Shown: piece after piece, positions 11,157-22,869 of the stretch
Layout: every line of letters starts with the position of its first letter
How positions within the stretch are numbered: position 1 is the first letter of the stretch
Assembly: GCA_011032825.1 (NCBI GenBank)
Contig: JAADJZ010000040.1
Location: 124,001 to 188,000, forward strand
Origin: Massariosphaeria phaeospora
Taxonomy: Eukaryota; Ascomycota; Dothideomycetes; Pleosporales
Reading direction: 5' to 3'
DNA length: 64,000 nucleotides
The notes under the pieces: model-generated
Told to the model about the DNA's origin: nothing
The model's input: the letters and a program-made list of their open reading frames with translations, nothing else
Database searches by the model: none
Position numbers and translations under genes: made by a program

Positions 11157-14100
11157 GCTGGTGCCGGAAATAGCCTGAGAGACCAGGTGGAAGGTTTACG
11201 GGTCGGGAAATGGGAGTCTAGGTTCCTACCCAAGTTGTTGGGGCCGGGTCAGACTAAGAAGGTACCGCGCGGAAGTAGCAGGTGAAGGCGGCGGGTAACT
11301 ACTAACTTTACATACTAAGCGCCCGCCTTTGTCTCCCGTACCGCCCCTCGGATTCTGCGCAACCGGCTTGCGATCGCTGGTAAGCCCCGACAACTCTCCG
11401 AGCAATCTGAATCCTGCCGTATTGCGGCGTGGCCCAACTGCAGATTTGTCGCAGATAATGCCGTTTCAACCGTTGCCGTTACCTCGGGACGCAGCTGCGA
11501 TGCACCTTGATCCTCCCAATAGGGCCGACTACGCCCCACGGCCAAACAAACGGCCAGACAATTGCATGGAGCGGGTCCTGTGCAGAGCTGTCGATAGGAA
11601 GCTCTGCTGTTTCGAGCCCATCAGCATGCATTGGGGACAATCTATCGGCGCCAGTCACCTGAAAAGATGCAGCCGCGGCCCCAAGCTGAGAAGCAAGGCA
11701 AGGGTCCACGGAGCATGGGGTGCCTGGCCCGCTGAGGTACTTCCAGAACCTAGGTCAGTGCGGAACCGCGATATAAATCCAGAATAGCGCCATCAAGAGT
11801 TGCATGTCGAGCTGGCAAACTCGATTACACCCAATAGGTAATCCGTTGCGCGCTACCCCTTGTAAGTTAGTCGCTATCGGCGGATAGTTGGGTTTCTCCT
11901 TCGCCTACGCAGACTCTCACTCCCCATCTCTAGCCATCTGTCTTTAGTCCAACCATGCAACCGACGACCTTCGGCAAATCGCATCATGAACGGAATCGCC
12001 TCATGAACGGAACCGCATCATGAACGGAACCGCAACATGAACAGATCGCAACCGCACTACGCGCAGCCGTGCCACGTCGACAAAGTACGGATAGATACCA
12101 ACGATGTTGCGCTTAGGCGCTAGCGCTAGCCTTGCATGCACTAATGCCGACCCTAGACTGCCTCTATCCCGAACTTGGCATCGGCTAGCTGCAATAGTCT
12201 TCAGCGCCCATGGCTTTTCTGTTGCCATGGACCTGCTGTTCAACCTCCATCCGTCTGGGAGTACTTCTAGGGACAACTAACGACTCATGACACCGCGGTA
12301 TGAGTTGCCAATAGGATGCGGGTGACTTGGGCCGCATCGACGGTTGCCAGCAACCGCACCTGCGTGGAAAGACATCGTCAGAATCATGGTACCTTGTCGA
12401 GTTTCAATAGGCGTATCATCAGCTTCAAAGTCCGCCTGTGTAAACAGCGTTCTCTTTGGTGAACTACACCTTCCACATATACAATATGTATGTGCTTACG
12501 AAGTACACACCCCTCATCGGACGGGCTTATTCAGATCGTATCTTGTAGGTAAGACAAGCTGGCGTGTACCGAGGAAGTAGGCAGAGACGCTACTGCGGAG
12601 GACGAAAACTCGCCAAACCCCGCTCGTTGGGATTCCATGATGCTGCACAGTGTGCAACACGTACGATGCCTCAGCTTATGCTGACAGGATCGTCGGGTCG
12701 TGACTCTGGGACCAAGTTTCTATGCTGCGGAATTTCCCGACCAAAATGTAAGCAAACGTTCCAGGACTTACTCCGTACTAACATCGAGCTCGCCAGCGGA
12801 GCCACAGCCTACTTGACCGCAAGACGTGGGATAGTGACCTGCCTTCCGGTGAACTGCTGGCGCGTTCCCGTAACCACTACGATGGGTGATAGGGCCCCGT
12901 GGCGGGTGTAGAGGTACGCCCGGAGCGATAGACTGGGAACCGGGATCCAATAATCTTTTTTGGGCGGCTCCGGCGTCTGCTGAGCAAATAAAAACCATGG
13001 CCTAGAGTTACACGTTATTGGTGTCTGCCTGCACGCCATAAATGTGGAGATCGCAAACCAAGTTGCAAAGGATCCATTCGTAACGAGGACGCAAGGGCAT
13101 GCTTCATAGCGTTGCCTACACGTCACCGGCTAGTAGGTATCTAAACCGCTCTTCAGTTGGTGTCCAGTCTAAGTCGTACAGCACATTGACACAGAGCGGT
13201 CAGCCTGGTCTGATCAGATCGCGATGATTGCTGAACGGGAATCCCCACGGCGCGTGTCGGACGTCCGTGTCTCAGCAAAAAAAGCAAAGACACACATCGG
13301 GTGGCTACCGAGCCGGAGCGCAACGGCTCGTGGCGTCCCACAATGCGACGCCCGCGCGCCAGCTTCGGCTTTCGATGGACTCCTATGGTAACACGACATC
13401 GACTGCCCTCGTTCGTTCAGGAGGCTAGCTCATGCATGTCCCAGCGCGGGACAGTGCCGCAGCGGGGCCTCCGGGCTCGCTCTCTTGCTTTCCCAAATCC
13501 CAGCGTTGACACTGGCAGCGGACGGCGCTCCGAAAATGTTCTCTTCTGCTGCCCGCACGCATGGAACAGGCGGGGCAACAAGGGTAGGCGTGGACATGGC
13601 GTCGGGGCTCAAGGATGTGGAGCCTGGACATGGAGGTTGATAAGCTCCGATCTAGTCTCCGTCGGGCTGCCACCAATCTCGTCCACCAACCGTGGCCACG
13701 TCTGAAACAACTCTAAAGACACGACTTGCGGCCTCTCCGGCTTTCATCACTCACTGGCAGCCCTCACCACCCTCCATCCCGAAAGACAGCAGAAGAGAAC
13801 CGACGGCCAGAACAGGAGCGCGGCTGGCGAGGCCCCGCCCGGGCCAGGTTCGAGGCTCCTAGGCCTGCAGCAACCTGCATATGTACTGTATGCACGCTTC
13901 GGTCTGCACGCTCATTGATCAATGCGAGCGACTTGGATGATCCTACCACCTAACCCACCCCACCCCGCAGGACTCTCTCAAGGCTCACCGCAACTACGAC
14001 GCACCATGCAGACGGCAGCGCTGGACCGTGATGGCTCGCGGACGGGAGTGTCTTACAGACGGGACGGCTGTCCTGGAGGGATGATGCTAGCACCGAATCC

Positions 14101-14896
14101 CACGTCACTTGTCGTCCGAGAACCGTCAGTCGGGAGGCTGGGAATTACATCCGGGGAAACCTGGCCTCACCGCTTTCTGGTGCACGCTTGCCCTCGCTCG
14201 CTGTGTCGATCGAGACAAACGTCCGTCCACGGTTGACGGAGGCGCGCGGAATGCTTAACGCGCAAAGAAGACGATGCAGAAACCGAAGGTGGTCCACTAC
14301 TCGCATATCACTCTCCCGTGTCTTGCTCTTTTGGGAATCTGGCGCGACCCGACGCCTGTAGCTGAGATATGCATAGCAGGACGTAAGGGCCCGCATCACT
14401 CCGGCGGCGGCGCAACAGTTGTTCCCTGGGGCGTTGGTAATCTCTCCGTCCATCACCACCTTGCAAGCAAACAAGCGCAAGGGTGCAGCCCCCTGCAGAC
14501 ACTGCGCAGGCGTTATTTTTTGTAATAAATTTAACTAATGCGACTAGGTACCAGCCTTCTCGACGATGAAAGAACCTGAGTTAGGTCTATCCACCTACAC
14601 AACGACGAGGACAAGGAAAAGTATGCTTAGCACCTGTGGACAGCGATATAGAGATAGAACAGGCGCCGCAGGGACATAACCTAGGACAATGAGACAAGAG
14701 TGAATCAACTAGCGGCTTAAAATCTGATATACAGTGTTGAGCGAGTTTCGCCCCCTTCACGCTTTTGAATATCGTAAAATGAGATCAAACATCACCCGGC
14801 TCGCGCAGAGAGTCAACTCCAATGTTGCCGTTTTCTCTTCATGTTCCCTTAGAGACATCCATCATGCTATCGGCGCGTTCTATGGCGGCTGCATAC
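11157..14896. other. gene-poor tract, 3.7 kb
   Basis: Upstream of the diterpene cyclase. Many short overlapping open frames exist on both strands, but none has a recognisable domain, consistent start or splice pattern. The base composition is not the extreme AT-richness of heavily RIP-mutated DNA. A 17-bp minisatellite is at 11980-12046. I see no transposase or reverse-transcriptase fragments. Confidence 0.55.
11980..12046. repeat. 17-bp minisatellite, four copies
   Basis: Consensus cgcatcatgaacggaac. Copies start at 11980, 11997, 12014 and 12031; the first three differ by one or two bases and the fourth is degenerate and one base short. It lies in non-coding DNA about 820 bp upstream of the diterpene cyclase start. 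Confidence 0.9.
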
Positions 14897-15322
14897 TCAA
14901 GGTGGATAGTAGTGGTTATAGTGATCTCCTTCATGTGTTAGATCCTGCAACGAGAAGGGGCTGCAAAAGCGTACCCAGTTGAAGGTAGTGTAGCACTCGC
15001 TTTCCCTGGCATGTTCTTTCTCTACGTGCCAAAGGAGTAATTCTGGTTGCGAGAACGATTCTTTACAGCCGGTGTATGTGCACGGGTGCCGATCAGGCTT
15101 GCTCCTTGGATCGCCAGCACATTGCCTGCTAGGTCGGTTTTCGGAAGTGGTATTCACAAAGAGCGAGTTCCAAGCCCTATATAGAAGTAGCCTCACTAAC
15201 AGAAAGCTCAGCCCAATCACGACTTGGACAAATGCGATGTTCCCAACAGGTAGTCCGTGGCGGCGGGATCCATTTTGGCATCTGGTAAAAGGAGGGGCGT
15301 GTATCCACTCATTTAGATAGCC
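14897..15322 (-). pseudogene. C2H2 zinc-finger ORF without a start, possible relic or internal exon
   Basis: A minus-strand frame holds one zinc finger with C-x4-C-x12-H-x4-H spacing (CTYTGC...LLLWHVEKEH), as in fungal C2H2 proteins. Ahead of it is a hydrophobic stretch (FVQVVIGLSFLLVRLLLYR). The frame has no ATG; an in-frame stop sits just upstream, and a possible acceptor (acaacag) ends at 15323. It could be an exon of a gene whose other exons I cannot find, or a decayed fragment. No function can be assigned. Confidence 0.35.
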
Positions 15323-15542
15323 TGTTGTCAATTAAATACTTTTGCTCCTTCACCCTGCATAATTTCTCCGAGATGTTATGAACGGGGAATTACGACAGAG
15401 GTCCTTGCGGAATTCTTGCTTACATAAGCACATCAAGTGACGAGCTAGCGGTGAGCTATCGACCTCGGCGCCCGCACGCACATGAAACCTGTCAACAACA
15501 AGGCCTGGGTTTAGAATGGCCGACAAACCGACCTGTCAATAG

Positions 15543-16256
15543 CACAGTTCTGAGCGACATTACATCCTCACGGAAAACATTTTCACGAAGCGAGAGCTCC
15601 AACGGAATGAGTTTCCCACGAACATTAAGACTGGGCTGGTGGTGACACCTCGATGGTCTCGAGAACGTTTACAGAATGAGGCAGCTGCACTTCAATACAT
15701 CACTTCAGAAACTTCAATACCAGTACCTCAATTCATAGATCTCTTCGACCATAACGGCGTCCTACACCTTCAAACCAAGCGAGTCCGTGGTACACCCTTG
15801 GACGAGATCGACAAAGCATCTGCCCCCACAGCAGTGAAGTGTGTTAATGCTTACATGGAGTCGACTGTTCTCCCTCAACTTCGCAAGCTACGGCACAACA
15901 CCCTCGGCAGTGTCAATAGGCACCTACCTCTCCTCTTACCAAGCAAAATAACATACCGAGACAAGCGATCTTCTTGGGTGCGGCACAAATCACATACCCA
16001 AGATTTCGTGTTTTGTCATAACGATCTCGGCCAACACAACATCTTTGTTGACCCTAAGACTTTTGTCGTCACTGCTATTATAGACTGGGAGTTTGCAGGG
16101 TTTTTCCCACCCGAGTTCGAAAATAAGATGTGGTGGCACGCATGGGATCAAACAACCAAGGATGACGAGCGGACTGATCAATGGATACGATGGCTCAGTA
16201 CATTCGGTAGGATTTCCCATGCTAGTGATTTGCTTAGGGCTAAATACATTGTATAG
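15543..16256 (+). CDS. APH-family phosphotransferase, 5' end not found
   Basis: The frame reads ENIFTKRELQRNEFP, then WSRERLQNEAAALQYI (Glu of the ATP-binding lobe), then the catalytic loop FCHNDLGQHNIFVD and the metal-binding IDWEFAG, all typical of PF01636 (aminoglycoside phosphotransferase-like kinases, expanded in filamentous fungi). There is no in-frame ATG before the N-terminal conserved region. A stop (TAG) at 15540-15542 doubles as a possible splice acceptor, so a 5' exon may exist, but I could not identify one with an ATG and a good donor. The gene may be 5'-truncated. Substrates of fungal members are mostly unknown. Confidence 0.6.
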   Translation, partial: HSSERHYILTENIFTKRELQRNEFPTNIKTGLVVTPRWSRERLQNEAAALQYITSETSIPVPQFIDLFDHNGVLHLQTKRVRGTPLDEIDKASAPTAVKCVNAYMESTVLPQLRKLRHNTLGSVNRHLPLLLPSKITYRDKRSSWVRHKSHTQDFVFCHNDLGQHNIFVDPKTFVVTAIIDWEFAGFFPPEFENKMWWHAWDQTTKDDERTDQWIRWLSTFGRISHASDLLRAKYIV

Positions 16257-17192
16257 ATGGACGGATTGGGTTCGACGGCGGCGACAGGAGGCTCCATGCA
16301 GACTAGTTATAGGAAGAACAAGGAGGAGCTTGAAAGCCAGTAGCAACAAGAGCAAAACAGTTACTAGTAAATTGGATTCTCTGTTTCGTTTGTCGATAAC
16401 CTTGATAACCTCCCTATACGGAAACGGCCTGCAGGTAACTCAATCATATTCCTTATTCCTTTTGGCTATTCTTCAACTAGATACCAAGATCACCTGGTAG
16501 TAGCGAATGCTATGTCTGGTGCTAAAGTGCCACGTTATTTCCTTTTTCTCCTACACAAATCCTTCGCTCTCTTTCGCGCACATACCACGGACACACACAC
16601 GGACACACATCTCAGGCGCGTCGATGCCGCTTCCGCGCTGCAGGCATGCCAGGTATCCATATGTTGGCACGACTAACTCGAAAGCTCGTTCGTATTCGTA
16701 GAGACGCTCTTGATACCTAGGTACCCATGCCATGCACGGTTGTTGATAGGTAACCTTGGAAGCTCGTTCGTTCGTTCGTTCATCTATGCGTGCGCTGCGG
16801 CGCTGCCTGCCTGTATTCCTGCCGCGCGCAGTATACCTACCTAGGCCACAAAATACCGCGCGGCACCGCACCCCACCGCGGCAGACAACCCGCAACCGTC
16901 CCGTGGGTAACAATCTTCGCTTTGCGATTTGCGCTCTGGCAGGCGGAGGCGCGCGTGGGGGCGACATCGCGCCGCGCCAGCAATGACCCCAAATGTGCCA
17001 CGCCCTTCCTTTCCTCCACCTAAGTATGTATCTAGTTACGACTTCGTAGTCAGTCTACAAGTATGTCGACTACTCTACTATGTACACGACCTACGAGTCG
17101 ACCTCGGATTTCCCCTCTCCAGCTACTTCGGCATGCATTCGAGCTTTGCTTTCCGCGAGACGTTGCGGTATATTTGCATTGCCAGAGTTGTC

Positions 17193-17213
17193 GAGCTGAG
17201 CTGAGCTGAGCTG
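17193..17213. repeat. (GAGCT)n pentanucleotide run
   Basis: Four gagct units. Similar runs occur at 22414-22451, 44068-44086 and 52122-52139, each in non-coding DNA near a gene end. Confidence 0.85.
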
Positions 17214-17392
17214 GCCGCGTCTACTATATCTACCCTCAGACACAAATGCATCATTGAGAGGAGATGTAAATACCTAGACTCGCAGTCCACTGACCACTGA
17301 CCCTTTCCACATTCCAATCCAGTTCAGTTCGCACAGCACACCTCCAACCCCATCCGTCCTCTGCATACACTCACTTCGTTGCCAACCCATTC

Positions 17393-17418
17393 ACCTAGCT
17401 ACCTACCTACCTACCTAC
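17393..17418. repeat. (ACCT)n tetranucleotide run
   Basis: About six tandem acct/ctac units in non-coding DNA. The same unit is found at 7589-7608. Confidence 0.8.
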
Positions 17419-17995
17419 ATAGTTAGGGGGCACAGCGAACGGGCAAACCTCACGCTACTATGCCCTTGCCAATATTATCATCATATACAACCTCACCACG
17501 ACAACACGTTGAGAGAGTCCCGGCTTGCTAATCATCACAAAAGCGCTCTTTATATCCACTTCTACTTCGAAGTGAGCCATTCACCCCCCCCCCCTAATCA
17601 GTCAAACACTCACCCATCACACTCGCGAGTATTCCGCGCGCCATCTGCCTTCTGTATGCAACCTTCACCAGCCCAGCACAGGTGCGTCCACGGGTGGCCA
17701 AGCAGCAGCACGTGCTCTTTGACACGTCATTAAGTATCTGTGTGTCCATCTATCCATCTATCTAATACAAATCCCGGCCCAGCATGCTACCTAGCCAACT
17801 GACCCTCCCACGGCCAAAGACGTAGCTTCTCCTTGCCTCAAGCCAGCCACTAAGATGGCTGCTGGCCGCTTTCCTTCCCTGCGACACAGTCACATAGCAT
17901 AGCATAGCATCCGTCCAGACTCCTTCCTTAGGAAGTAAGTAGCTCGTGCGCGCAAGCGCAAGCGCAAGTGCATGAGATGAAAAGCTCAAGCTAAG

Positions 17996-20177
17996 CTAAT
18001 CCTCGATATCGGCCTGTATGTTCTTCACCTCCTTCTTAGCATCTTGCCACGCAGCCTGGTTTCTCCGCGCCCAGTCGATATGGCATTGAGCGAACTCCAT
18101 CTGCGCGTCTCATTAGCAAATCGTCGCGCAAGAACGAGCATAGCATCCCCATGCACATACCATGTATCTGCGCAAATCATTCTCCTTCTCGTCCTGGAAC
18201 CGTCTTAGATCCTTCATGACGCCGCTGCTGGCATCTTTGGTATCTTTCTCCGCCACCTGTAGGGCTTGCTCAAGCTGCTGAGCAGTTAGTATGATAAGCC
18301 GTGCTTGGGCTGAGGCGGACTGACCTGGACCAAGCTCTCCCGTGTCTTGCCTATCTGATCCCGCCTCGTCCTTTCTGGGTCGACATCTGCCATGCCCCTG
18401 AAAGCATGTGTTATCGGCCCGAACAATTTGCTCGTCACGAAGTTTCCGCTCGCGCTCTTCTTGTGCGGACTGGTGGGCGAAGTGGGCTCTGGAGCGCCTT
18501 GCGTCGAGGAGGGCGGCGGCTGTTCACCGTGAGTAGGAGGGAAATCGGAATCGACCGAGGCTGTGTCTTCTTCCGGCTGTCTCTCTTGACCCGTACTGCG
18601 TTGTGAGCTGTTCGAAACCGATCGTCCGCGTGGGGGCGGCAGCCCTGAACCGCTGAGATGCTGCTCCAGACGTTTCGCCTCTGCCTCGCTGCGCTCCAAA
18701 GACTCGAGCAAGGCCTTCTTCTTCTCCAGCTCATCCTTGGTCATCTCCTCCTGTATTCTCTTCATCACACGGTATCGTAGGACGCTCCGCACAACTCCGG
18801 CAAACTGCGCGCTCTCTCGCATTGGTTCTGCGAAACTCGCACTCAGCGACGACGATAGTTCGGCGGTCGCAATGTAGGTGGAATCAACGGCCTGCCCCGT
18901 CTTCTCGATCGCAGCAGCCAGACTTTGCGATTGCTCTGATAGCGAGAAGGCATTGAAACGAGCGCCTAGTTCCGCCAGATCGTCGCCCCAGGCTGCCAAG
19001 TGCGACAAAGTGCGCCGGTTGACCTTCTCCATGCTGCCCTGCAGAAGCATTTCCAACTCTTTTGACGATGTCTCGAAGCTCACAAAGTAGGGATCCAGCT
19101 CCTCTTCGGAGAGGCTCTTGGTTTCTGGGGGGAAGCGGCCGAAGATCTGGGGGCCTGGGATAGTGTGGGCGGCCGAGGAAGGCTGTGCAGCGTAGTTCGG
19201 CGGGGCAGTGGGCGTCCCCGAGTTCGAAGTCGGGCTGTTAGACTTGAGCTTCGCAGACGCCGATGGCACAGGGAGATAGCTGTGCGCCTGGGTCGGGTTC
19301 GCGGGATCGAGCGGCGGCGCTTTGAGGACGTTCTTGGGGACGTTCGAAGCCGGCGGTGCGTTGATCACCTCGTGCTAAACCGGAAGCCGGGTTAGAAAGC
19401 AGTTCACTGAGACGGAAGTCTGGCATAGTGGTGGGCATACCCAGCTCGCATTGGGGTCTAGGAACCTCCAGAACACGCCGTCGTCCAAGACGTCCTTCAT
19501 TCTCCTACACCTGTTCAAGAACACGGCCAACATGCGCTTCCGCAGCTCGATGATTCCTGCGTCTTCCTTTGCTTTCGTAGGCTTCGCCGCGTAATCGGCC
19601 ATGGTGTGCTTCTCGGGAATGGGCGGTATGATCAAGGTGGGGTGAAGGCTGATCAGCGTTGTGCGCAGTGAGGCAAACTCGGAGTATCGCCGCCGCACTT
19701 CGAGGCCCTAGTTGCAGATATCAGCGCGGCAACAGTCAACGTGCAAGGTGCGCCATACGCCTGTGTTGATGGTATACGCGATGTAGCCCCCGCCGCCCTC
19801 CGCATTCTTCCCCGCGTACGTGATGAGGATGGATGATTCTGGATTCTCGTACAGCCACTGCTCGACGCGGCTGTCGTAGCCTCCCTTCTTCGGCGCGGCG
19901 CGTTCGGTCGTCTCGGACTGCTCATCGTAGTCGACGTCGCTCATGTCCCGCTGCGCCAGGTACTCGGGCGATTCCTGGGCGGGCGACGAACTCTCGGACG
20001 GCGGCGTCGCGGGGCGGTAGGGAACTGTGCGCGCAGCTCTGTCAGCAGGAGAACTACGTCTGACGCAGACACGGGAGTTTTACGGGCACTCGGCGAGGCC
20101 AGGCCTGGCGCCTCGGAAGAATTAGAGTCATGGCGGGCAAAGGACCCATACGGGTTGTTGTCCTCGTCGTCCCACAT
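17996..20177 (-). CDS. SNX41: sorting nexin Snx41/Atg20-type PX-BAR protein
   Basis: Six exons on the minus strand: 20177-20084, 20024-19759, 19707-19441, 19374-18325, 18277-18161 and 18100-17996 (632 residues). It begins MWDDEDNNPYGSF, as Snx41 proteins do. The PX domain (residues about 60-205) has GGYDSRVEQWLYENP and the phosphoinositide-binding RRRYSEF, IPPIPEKH and KRMLAVFLNRC. A Pro/Ser-rich linker precedes a helical BAR-like region (residues about 270-430, 570-630) interrupted by a disordered Ser-rich segment. Family members bind PI3P on endosomes and act in retrieval of SNAREs to the Golgi and in selective autophagy. The first intron (59 nt) was chosen because it restores frame, has a CTGAC branch site and keeps the SPEYL segment. 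The fifth acceptor is a CAGCAG pair, so one Gln may be optional. Confidence 0.92.
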
Positions 20178-21735
20178 GGCGCGCAGATACTAGACGAGCC
20201 GGCCGTGGCGGTATAACAAGGGGTCACTGTGGTAGTTATAGAGCGAAGAGTGGGTGTCGTGGCGAGGGGGTTATGAGCAGCCGTTCTGGTCGAGTGTGAA
20301 GCTCGAGGGCGCATGCACACTGCAATGACGACGATGCTTGGTCCGAGCTTAGACTTTCCATCTCTCATTACGGATCCCACTCCCAACGAACTCTCCCCAT
20401 CCCACCCCATCTTCTCACTCTTCAGCCCCTACTCAACTCCAGAAGAAATATTCACTGCGGACTGGTGCTCCCCTACTTCGTTCGATGAAGCGAACAACTT
20501 CGGAAGTCTAGCGCCCCAGATGCAGGGACCCACCAATCCTCCAAGCCCGGGAGGCCATGCCATCTTAACTTCAATCGGCGGATACTATAAATTCGTCTGA
20601 AGTTTTCTGCTTGTTCATTCAACACGGCTTCTACTTCACATATATCCCGATCATTAGAAAGTCTGCCTGGAACCATAACCAGTAGGTACTGCGTTTCTAG
20701 GCGTCCCGCCACAACTCTCATCGCTCAGCATGTTGAAGAGCTATACGTTCATTATGGTCTTATGCCGTGGTTGTTTCCTAGGTTCCGCTCTCTATTCCGC
20801 GACCTCTGGCCTCAGTGGGTGGTTCCACCTTCATAGCAAGAGTCTACTCATTTCCTATCGGGAAAAGTCAGATCCGCTGCGATTGATAATGGTCCATGAC
20901 CATTCCCTGTAGCCGGCTAGGACTTTCGATTATCGGTGTATGTTGGGCCTGTCTGGACTCTGGCGACTTTGTAGCTTTCAGAGGCTGGGCCAAGCACCCA
21001 TGCAGTATCAAGACCATATACGGAAATGACGTCTGGCCCTCACAAGACGCGCAATTCCTTCGACACTCCTCTCAACGGCGCGACAACCCAAAGATTAAGG
21101 ACAAGATTAATGACACGAGGCTCCGCGCCCTATTTTCAGCCCTCACTAATTCCCCACACTCTCACGCTAAGACCTTGCACGCTCTTAGACCTCTCCAGCC
21201 CAGAATCTCGACTCCCTCACTATACCACCAACTCTATGAACGATATTGCGGGGTACCTAAATATAACTTAGGAGACAGTACCAACGGAAGCGTTAAGCAG
21301 AACTCGGGAGGTGCGCACTGGTACAGACTCGTTAATCTGGCTAAATGACGCGCTCGGGCGCTCTCGACCAAACTAACCAATTTGTGGATGTAACTTATGG
21401 TATATTACAGCCCTGGATCGACGTCAGACCAGAGTGCTATACGGTGGCAACTAGAGACTTGCGGCGGTCGATCATCTTCTGGACTTGGTGCATTGGTGCG
21501 TTGTTGGGAGTGGGTGATATGGATAGGGCGGAGCAGGAGGAGATATATAAGACGCCGGGACCCCTTCGCACTCGACATCATCCAGCTTAAATCATCTAGA
21601 AGCCTCGCTACCGTTCATCAAAAGAAAGAACTCATCTTCATCCCTTCCCTTCCCTTCCGTCCCGCCCCATACCAGTCACAAGATACCCAATCGTCGCACC
21701 CAACCCCCACACACACCATTATCCCCACCACCACC
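20178..21735. other. intergenic spacer between divergent genes, 1.6 kb
   Basis: Holds the promoters of Snx41 (minus) and the DUF4360 gene (plus). It also contains one small plus-strand ORF listed separately. Other open frames look non-coding. Confidence 0.5.
20313..20600 (+). CDS. small hypothetical ORF, doubtful
   Basis: A 95-residue frame starts at an ATG 135 bp from the divergent Snx41 start. The product is rich in Pro, Ser and Phe and has no recognised domain, signal peptide or membrane segment. The position suits either a short upstream transcript or chance. I cannot assign a function. Confidence 0.25.
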   Translation: MHTAMTTMLGPSLDFPSLITDPTPNELSPSHPIFSLFSPYSTPEEIFTADWCSPTSFDEANNFGSLAPQMQGPTNPPSPGGHAILTSIGGYYKFV

Positions 21736-22403
21736 ATGCGCTCCACACTCCTCCTCGCCGCCGTGGCGCCCGCCCTCGCGCTCGCCGCCCCCGAACAAGC
21801 CCCACGCATCACAGCCGTCAAGATCTCAGGCTCAGGCTGCCCCAACGACTCCAACTCAGTCAAGAGCAACAGCGCCAACCTCGGCGACAACGCCAGCTTC
21901 TCCTTTTCCAACCTGCGCGGCGACGACACAAACAACTGCCAGATCCACCTGCAGTCGACGGGCGGCAGCCAGGGCTGGCAGGTGGCGGTGCGCGAGGTCG
22001 CGTACGAGGGCAACGTGGTGCTCAAAGCGGGTAGCCAGCTGGATGCCATCACACAGGTGTTTTGGAGCGAGAAGGCTTCGGATACAGTAAGTCGTCATCG
22101 TCACCATCACCATCACCATCCCCCCTTTCCTAACACAGCCCAATCACTATTTTTGCCCAGCCACTAACCTTTTTTTCCTTCCCCCAGAGCGTCATCACCG
22201 GCCACCTCACGTGCGCGGGCCCCGACATCAACAACTACGTCACCATCCGCCAGAGCACCAACGACCTCTCGTGGTCAAAGTGCACGGCCAGCGACGGCAA
22301 CCCGGGCATCCTCAACGTCAACTTCCGGCCCGTCGTGCAGGGCAACGCCGGCACCTTTGACTTCAAGCATGCGAACTGGAAGCTCGAGTGGAGGCGGTGC
22401 TGA
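21736..22403 (+). CDS. secreted DUF4360 protein
   Basis: Exons 21736-22086 and 22188-22403 join in phase 0 across a 101-nt intron with GTAAGT and a polypyrimidine tract before CAG; 188 residues. The N-terminus MRSTLLLAAVAPALALA is a clear secretion signal with cleavage expected near residue 18. The mature part has GSGCPNDSNSVKSNSANLGDNASFSFSN-type beta-rich sequence, and paired cysteines (GSGCP, NNCQ, LTCAG, SKCTA), as in DUF4360 proteins. These are small extracellular proteins of fungi with no established function; a role in host or cell-wall interaction is speculation. The intron contains a short CAC/CAT repeat (about 22100-22119). It is convergent with the TRM732-like gene. Confidence 0.85.
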
Positions 22404-22413
22404 GAAAAGCCGA

Positions 22414-22451
22414 GCTGTGCTGAGCTGAGCGGAGTGGAGTGGAGTGGAGTG
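22414..22451. repeat. AGCTG / GGAGT pentanucleotide runs
   Basis: Two gctga-like units followed by about four ggagt units directly after the DUF4360 stop codon. Confidence 0.8.
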
Positions 22452-22513
22452 CGGGGAACAAAAAAACCGCTGCTCGTTTATGTTTATCACGTCTTGTTTT
22501 GTTTCCGTTTGGC

Positions 22514-22546
22514 TTGGTTTTGGTTTTGGTTTTGGTTTTGGTTTTG
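22514..22546. repeat. (GGTTTT)n hexanucleotide run
   Basis: Five nearly perfect ggtttt units. This is not the fungal telomere unit (TTAGGG), so I treat it as a simple repeat. Confidence 0.85.
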
Positions 22547-22869
22547 CGTCTGTGTATTATTATTATAGCTTACCCATAGAGGAAAAATAATGTTCAGAAG
22601 AAGCTGGGATTTAGTAGTGTGACGAAGTGCGTGCTTGCGTGCAATTTTTAGTGGAGATGGCGTAGTAGTAGTGGCAAGATATCACGCTCTGATTCTCAGT
22701 ATACGAAGGGTACCAGCTAAAGAAAGCCACCAAGCCACGCAGAATAGCCTCTTTTTCATCATTCCCTGTTATTGTCATTGTCCCTCACTAAAGCACCACA
22801 TTCTCCCCCCTCTTCACATCATCGCAGCGCTTTACCTTCCATATCGATCACACTCCCCCCATATCCCCC

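Larger units (their letters stand above)
16257..17995. other. gene-free spacer, 1.7 kb, with simple repeats
   Basis: Downstream of the APH-like gene and Snx41 (convergent). Several simple repeats occur: cgtt units near 16762, an AGCTG run at 17193-17213, a CTAC run at 17393-17418 and a cataG-type run near 17895. I see no coding signature. Confidence 0.5.
22404..22869. other. convergent 3' spacer with simple repeats
   Basis: No gene. It contains an AGCTG/GGAGT run at 22414-22451 and a ggtttt hexanucleotide run at 22514-22546, both probably in the 3' untranslated region of the DUF4360 gene. Confidence 0.6.

Noticed and set aside
13847..13862. A tRNA B-box-like ggttcga sequence
   Set aside because: No matching A-box, cloverleaf arms or terminator T-run could be found around it.
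16202..16330. An extra C-terminal exon for the APH-like gene through a tiny intron at about 16207-16238
   Set aside because: The intron would be only 32 nt, below the minimum seen elsewhere in this window, and the added sequence is not recognisable.
22514..22546. ggtttt repeats as a telomere remnant
   Set aside because: Filamentous ascomycete telomeres are TTAGGG; the unit and position after a stop codon fit a simple repeat.
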